DNA from: Chloroflexota bacterium
GTDB lineage: Bacteria > Chloroflexota > Anaerolineae > VGOG01
Assembly (NCBI GenBank): GCA_030615705.1
Contig: JAUWYT010000064.1
Coordinates: forward strand, 1-7,778
Direction: 5' to 3'
DNA: 7,778 nt
Below the pieces are notes generated by a model. That model made no database searches. It was not told the DNA's origin and saw only the letters and a list, made by a program, of their open reading frames with translations. This document shows, one piece after another, positions 5,422-7,778 of this stretch. Both the position numbers and the translations under genes were made by a program. Every line of letters begins with the position of its first letter. Positions within the stretch are counted from its first letter, which is position 1.

Positions 5422-6846
5422 ATGGAACCGAGGGCCTCGAAAACCGTGGACTTCGAAGGAAAGCGAGCGACCATCATCGGCTTGGCACGGGAAGGGACAG
5501 CCCTGGCACGCTTCCTTGCCCAGCGGGGAGCTATCGTCACGGTCAGCGACCTGAAAGGCCCTGGGGAGTTGGCCGATAATGTGGAGTCTATCCGTTTGTG
5601 CGTTCCCTCATCTGTTGTCCGATTCGTCCTGGGCGGCCACCCGCTTGAGATCCTAGATAATGCTGATGTGTTATTTCTCAGCCCCGGCGTGCCGCTGGAG
5701 GCCCCTATTGTGGCCGAGGCCCGTCGGAGAGGCGTATCCATCAGCAGCGAGACCAACCTGTTCACTGAACTATGTCCTGCGCCCATTATCGGCATCACTG
5801 GCTCCAGCGGCAAGACGACCACCGTGAGCTTGGTTGGCCAGATGCTGAAGGCCAGTGGCTTCCGCACCTGGGTAGGGGGGAACATCGGCCAACCCCTCAT
5901 TGGACACCTGGAGGAGATCGAGCCAACCGGCAAAGTAGTGGTGGAGCTATCAAGCTTCCAACTGGAGATCATGGAGTGGAGCCCATCCATTGCCGCCATC
6001 CTCAACATCACACCCAACCACCTGGATCGGCACCCCTCCATGGAAGCTTACACCGAGGCCAAAATCAATATCCTTCGCTTTCAGCAACCAAGGGATGTGG
6101 CTGTTTTAGGGTACGACAATCCGATAACCAAAACGATAATCAAATCGCAAATCGCAAATCGCAAATCTCGGATTTTGAGTTTCAGCTCGAAGGAGGAAGT
6201 GGAGCAAGGAGCGTTTCTGCGGGACGGTGAACTCATCGTGAGGCTGGGAGATATGGAACAGCCGGTTTGCTCCGTGGATGAGATCAAGCTTTTGGGACGA
6301 CACAACTTGAGCAATGTCCTGGCTGCCTGCGCGATAGCTGCGGTCGCCGGAGCCTCTCAGCAAGCTATGGCCAATGTGACCACTACTTTTGAAGGGGTAG
6401 AACACCGCCTGGAGCCGGTGCGAGAGATAGGTGGGGTGCGCTATTACAATGATTCCATCGCTACCACACCGGAGCGCACGGTTGCTGCCTTGCGATCCTT
6501 CGATCAGCCCATTGTCCTCTTGGCCGGGGGGCGCGATAAGCACCTGCCCTGGGATGAGATGGCCCGACTTACGCTGCAAAAAGCGCGATACTTGATCGTA
6601 TTTGGGGAGGCGGCGCCGATCATTGAGGAGGCGATACAAGTGGCGAGTGGCGAGTGGCCAGTTAGGAGGCATTTGGGGGTTCTCGTCCATCGCTGTCAAA
6701 CCCTCGATGAAGCCGTCGAGATAGCGGCAAAGGAGGCGGAGCCTGGCGATGTGGTATTGCTCTCGCCTGGTGGGACCAGCTTTGATGCCTTTGGCGACTT
6801 CGCCGAGCGAGGCGAGCGGTTCCGCGAGCTCGTGAATGCTCTTTGA
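5422..6846 (+). CDS. murD: UDP-N-acetylmuramoylalanine--glutamate ligase MurD
   Basis: MurD is a cytoplasmic ATP-dependent ligase that adds glutamate (normally D-Glu) to UDP-MurNAc-L-Ala. It has 474 residues, slightly long (E. coli MurD is about 438). The N-terminal UDP-binding fold contains ATIIGLAREGTALARFLA (16-33) and LSPGV (86-90). The ATPase domain has the P-loop GITGSSGKTTT (124-134), NITPNHLDRH (195-204), the probable carbamylated lysine in TEAKINI (K214) and RHNLSNVLAA (293-302). The C-terminal domain has YYNDSIATTPERT (341-353), GGRDKHLPW (369-377) and LLSPGGTSFDAF (446-457). These last boxes depart from the E. coli forms NDSKATN, GGDGKSADF and SPACASLDQF, so glutamate handling may differ. 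Two heptamer arrays sit inside the gene (6141-6168 and 6640-6660) and account for some additional length. The start at 5422 is the only good ATG before the N-terminal fold. Its ribosome binding site is poor. Confidence 0.94.
   Translation: MEPRASKTVDFEGKRATIIGLAREGTALARFLAQRGAIVTVSDLKGPGELADNVESIRLCVPSSVVRFVLGGHPLEILDNADVLFLSPGVPLEAPIVAEARRRGVSISSETNLFTELCPAPIIGITGSSGKTTTVSLVGQMLKASGFRTWVGGNIGQPLIGHLEEIEPTGKVVVELSSFQLEIMEWSPSIAAILNITPNHLDRHPSMEAYTEAKINILRFQQPRDVAVLGYDNPITKTIIKSQIANRKSRILSFSSKEEVEQGAFLRDGELIVRLGDMEQPVCSVDEIKLLGRHNLSNVLAACAIAAVAGASQQAMANVTTTFEGVEHRLEPVREIGGVRYYNDSIATTPERTVAALRSFDQPIVLLAGGRDKHLPWDEMARLTLQKARYLIVFGEAAPIIEEAIQVASGEWPVRRHLGVLVHRCQTLDEAVEIAAKEAEPGDVVLLSPGGTSFDAFGDFAERGERFRELVNAL
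6141..6168 (+). repeat. Four tandem CAAATCG heptamers inside murD
   Basis: Three exact copies of CAAATCG and a fourth ending in T run from 6141 to 6168. The last copy forms a small inverted repeat with the following GATTT (AAATC 6163-6167, loop of three bases, GATTT 6171-6175). Because 7 and 3 share no factor, three units read as seven codons, giving KSQIANR then KSR (residues 241-250). The stretch is AT-rich compared with the rest of murD. It lies in a loop of the central domain before the ILSFSSKEE strand, where the family varies in length. Confidence 0.85.
6640..6660 (+). repeat. Three tandem GTGGCGA heptamers inside murD
   Basis: GTGGCGA (6640-6646), GTGGCGA (6647-6653) and GTGGCCA (6654-6660) are head to tail, followed by a weaker unit, GTTAGGA. 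They contribute to the coding of QVASGEWPV (about residues 406-414). This lies in the C-terminal domain between the IVFGEAAPIIEEA helix and VLVHRCQTLDEAV, a stretch usually shorter in MurD. The reading frame is preserved. Confidence 0.75.
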
Positions 6847-6874
6847 CCAACTTCGGGCCTAGTATGTGGTGGAC

Positions 6875-6879
6875 GGGAG
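6875..6879 (+). promoter_or_regulatory. Ribosome binding site for ftsW
   Basis: GGGAG lies 6 bases before the ATG at 6886 and supports that start. The ATG at 6864 is in a different frame and is not the ftsW start. Confidence 0.6.
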
Positions 6880-6885
6880 AAAGAG

Positions 6886-7778
6886 ATGGTTGAAACACCA
6901 AACAGAGATCTCATCAAAAGGATTGATTACCCATTGGTCATGATCCTGGCCAGCTTGCTCCTCATCGGTCTGATGATGGTCTACAGCTCCAGCTTCGACT
7001 TGGGCTACAGAGCATTTGGTCAACCGAGCTACTTCTTCGTTAGGCAGATCATCTGGGCTCTGCTGGGCACGGCTGGGCTGATAGCAATGACGAGTATCGA
7101 GTACCACAACTGGCGACGCTTCTCCATTCCTCTCATGGCCGGCACTTTGTTTCTGTTGATACTCGTCCTATTTGTGGGCGGCGAGAGATTGGGCGCAGTG
7201 CGCTTTCTCTTTGGGGGCTCGGTGCAGCCCAGCGAGCTGTGCAAGCTGACCATCATCATCTATATCGCCGATTGGCTTTCGTCCAAGGGGGAGAGAATTC
7301 GTATGGTGACGTATGGCCTCATTCCCTTTGCCATTCTCATTGGGGTGGTGGCGGGCCTGATCGTGATGCAGCCTGACTTCAGCACGGCCATCCTAATCGT
7401 GATCACAGCTATGGCCATGTTTCTTATCGCCGGTGCCGACATCCTTCAATTGATCATCGGCTTCATCTTTGGCGGTGTCTCCTTTGCCTTCTTGATCTAC
7501 CGATCAGAGCATGCGCTTGAAAGAATCATGGAGTACTTCGGCGCCTTTGGCAGCACCCACAGTGACTATCATGTTCAGCAAAATGTGGCTGCGCTAGGGT
7601 CTGGGGGACCGGCCGGCGTCGGTCTGGGGAACGGAGTCTATAAACTTGGCATTCTACCCCTCGCTCACACTGATAGCATCTTTGCTGTACTTGGGGAGGA
7701 GTTGGGATTAATTGGCTGCCTGCTGGTGGTGGGGCTCTTCGCAGTCTTGGCCTACCGGGGCTTCAAAATCGCTCTGGA
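6886..7778 (+). CDS. ftsW: FtsW, SEDS-family septal peptidoglycan glycosyltransferase, 5' part (3' end outside window)
   Basis: FtsW is a polytopic membrane protein that polymerises lipid II into glycan strands at the septum, in complex with FtsI. The frame is open from the ATG at 6886 to the window edge, giving 297 codons of a protein usually about 370-400 long. Hydrophobic helices are evident at about 15-34, 50-70, 80-98, 142-160, 167-183, 186-205 and 265-290. SEDS motifs seen are VQPSELCKL (113-121), MQPDFSTA (161-168), NVAALGSGGPAGVGLG (233-248) and LPLAHTDSIFAVLGEELGLIG (258-278). The last contains D263, aligned from memory with the catalytic Asp of FtsW/RodA. The box usually written GARRW reads GAVRF here. 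RodA belongs to the same family, but placement after murD in a dcw cluster favours FtsW. It begins 39 bases after murD. Confidence 0.92.
   Translation, partial: MVETPNRDLIKRIDYPLVMILASLLLIGLMMVYSSSFDLGYRAFGQPSYFFVRQIIWALLGTAGLIAMTSIEYHNWRRFSIPLMAGTLFLLILVLFVGGERLGAVRFLFGGSVQPSELCKLTIIIYIADWLSSKGERIRMVTYGLIPFAILIGVVAGLIVMQPDFSTAILIVITAMAMFLIAGADILQLIIGFIFGGVSFAFLIYRSEHALERIMEYFGAFGSTHSDYHVQQNVAALGSGGPAGVGLGNGVYKLGILPLAHTDSIFAVLGEELGLIGCLLVVGLFAVLAYRGFKIAL

Noticed and set aside
5322..6041. Long antisense open frame of 239 codons
   Set aside because: It lies opposite mraY and murD, whose motifs are unambiguous. The translated antisense product is low-complexity and resembles nothing I know, as expected for the reverse of a GC-rich gene.
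6141..6168. CRISPR array
   Set aside because: The units are 7 bases with no spacers and lie inside murD. This is a simple tandem repeat.
6803..6822. GAGCG-type short repetition near the end of murD as a further heptamer array
   Set aside because: The spacing is not 7 bases and the codons encode the usual MurD C-terminal FAERGERFREL segment.

Overview
This window is a stretch of a bacterial division and cell wall (dcw) cluster. Every gene is on the + strand and packing is tight. In order: the 3' part of rsmH (16S rRNA methyltransferase), a short FtsL-type division protein, an FtsI-type class B penicillin-binding protein, murF, mraY, murD, and the 5' part of ftsW, which runs off the right edge. 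Junctions are an 8-base overlap (rsmH/ftsL), a TGATG stop-start overlap (ftsL/ftsI), a 4-base gap (ftsI/murF), and gaps of 70, 28 and 39 bases further on. No terminator or clear internal promoter is visible, so one co-transcribed unit is the simplest reading.

Organism: the content and protein style indicate a walled bacterium of moderate to high GC. From remembered sequence style (MurD boxes NDSIATTPERT and SPGGTSFDAF, FtsW HTDSIFAVLGEE) I lean towards a Chloroflexota-like lineage. This is a weak inference and was not tested by any search.

How the genes work together: MurD and MurF are cytoplasmic ligases that build the UDP-MurNAc-pentapeptide. MraY moves it onto undecaprenyl phosphate to make lipid I. 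FtsW (glycosyltransferase) and FtsI (transpeptidase) form the septal synthase pair, and FtsL is the bitopic scaffold for that pair. RsmH is the usual ribosome-modifying passenger at the head of such clusters. murE, which normally sits between ftsI and murF, is absent from this stretch.

I see no new multi-gene system. The most notable signal is a set of short repeats, all built on a 7-base period, lodged inside these essential genes. There is a roughly 70-bp hairpin-forming in-frame insertion in murF, a four-copy heptamer array in murD, a three-copy heptamer array later in murD, and a more degenerate heptamer-like palindromic block filling the murF-mraY gap. MurD also has non-canonical residues in boxes that, in the E. 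coli enzyme, help hold D-glutamate.
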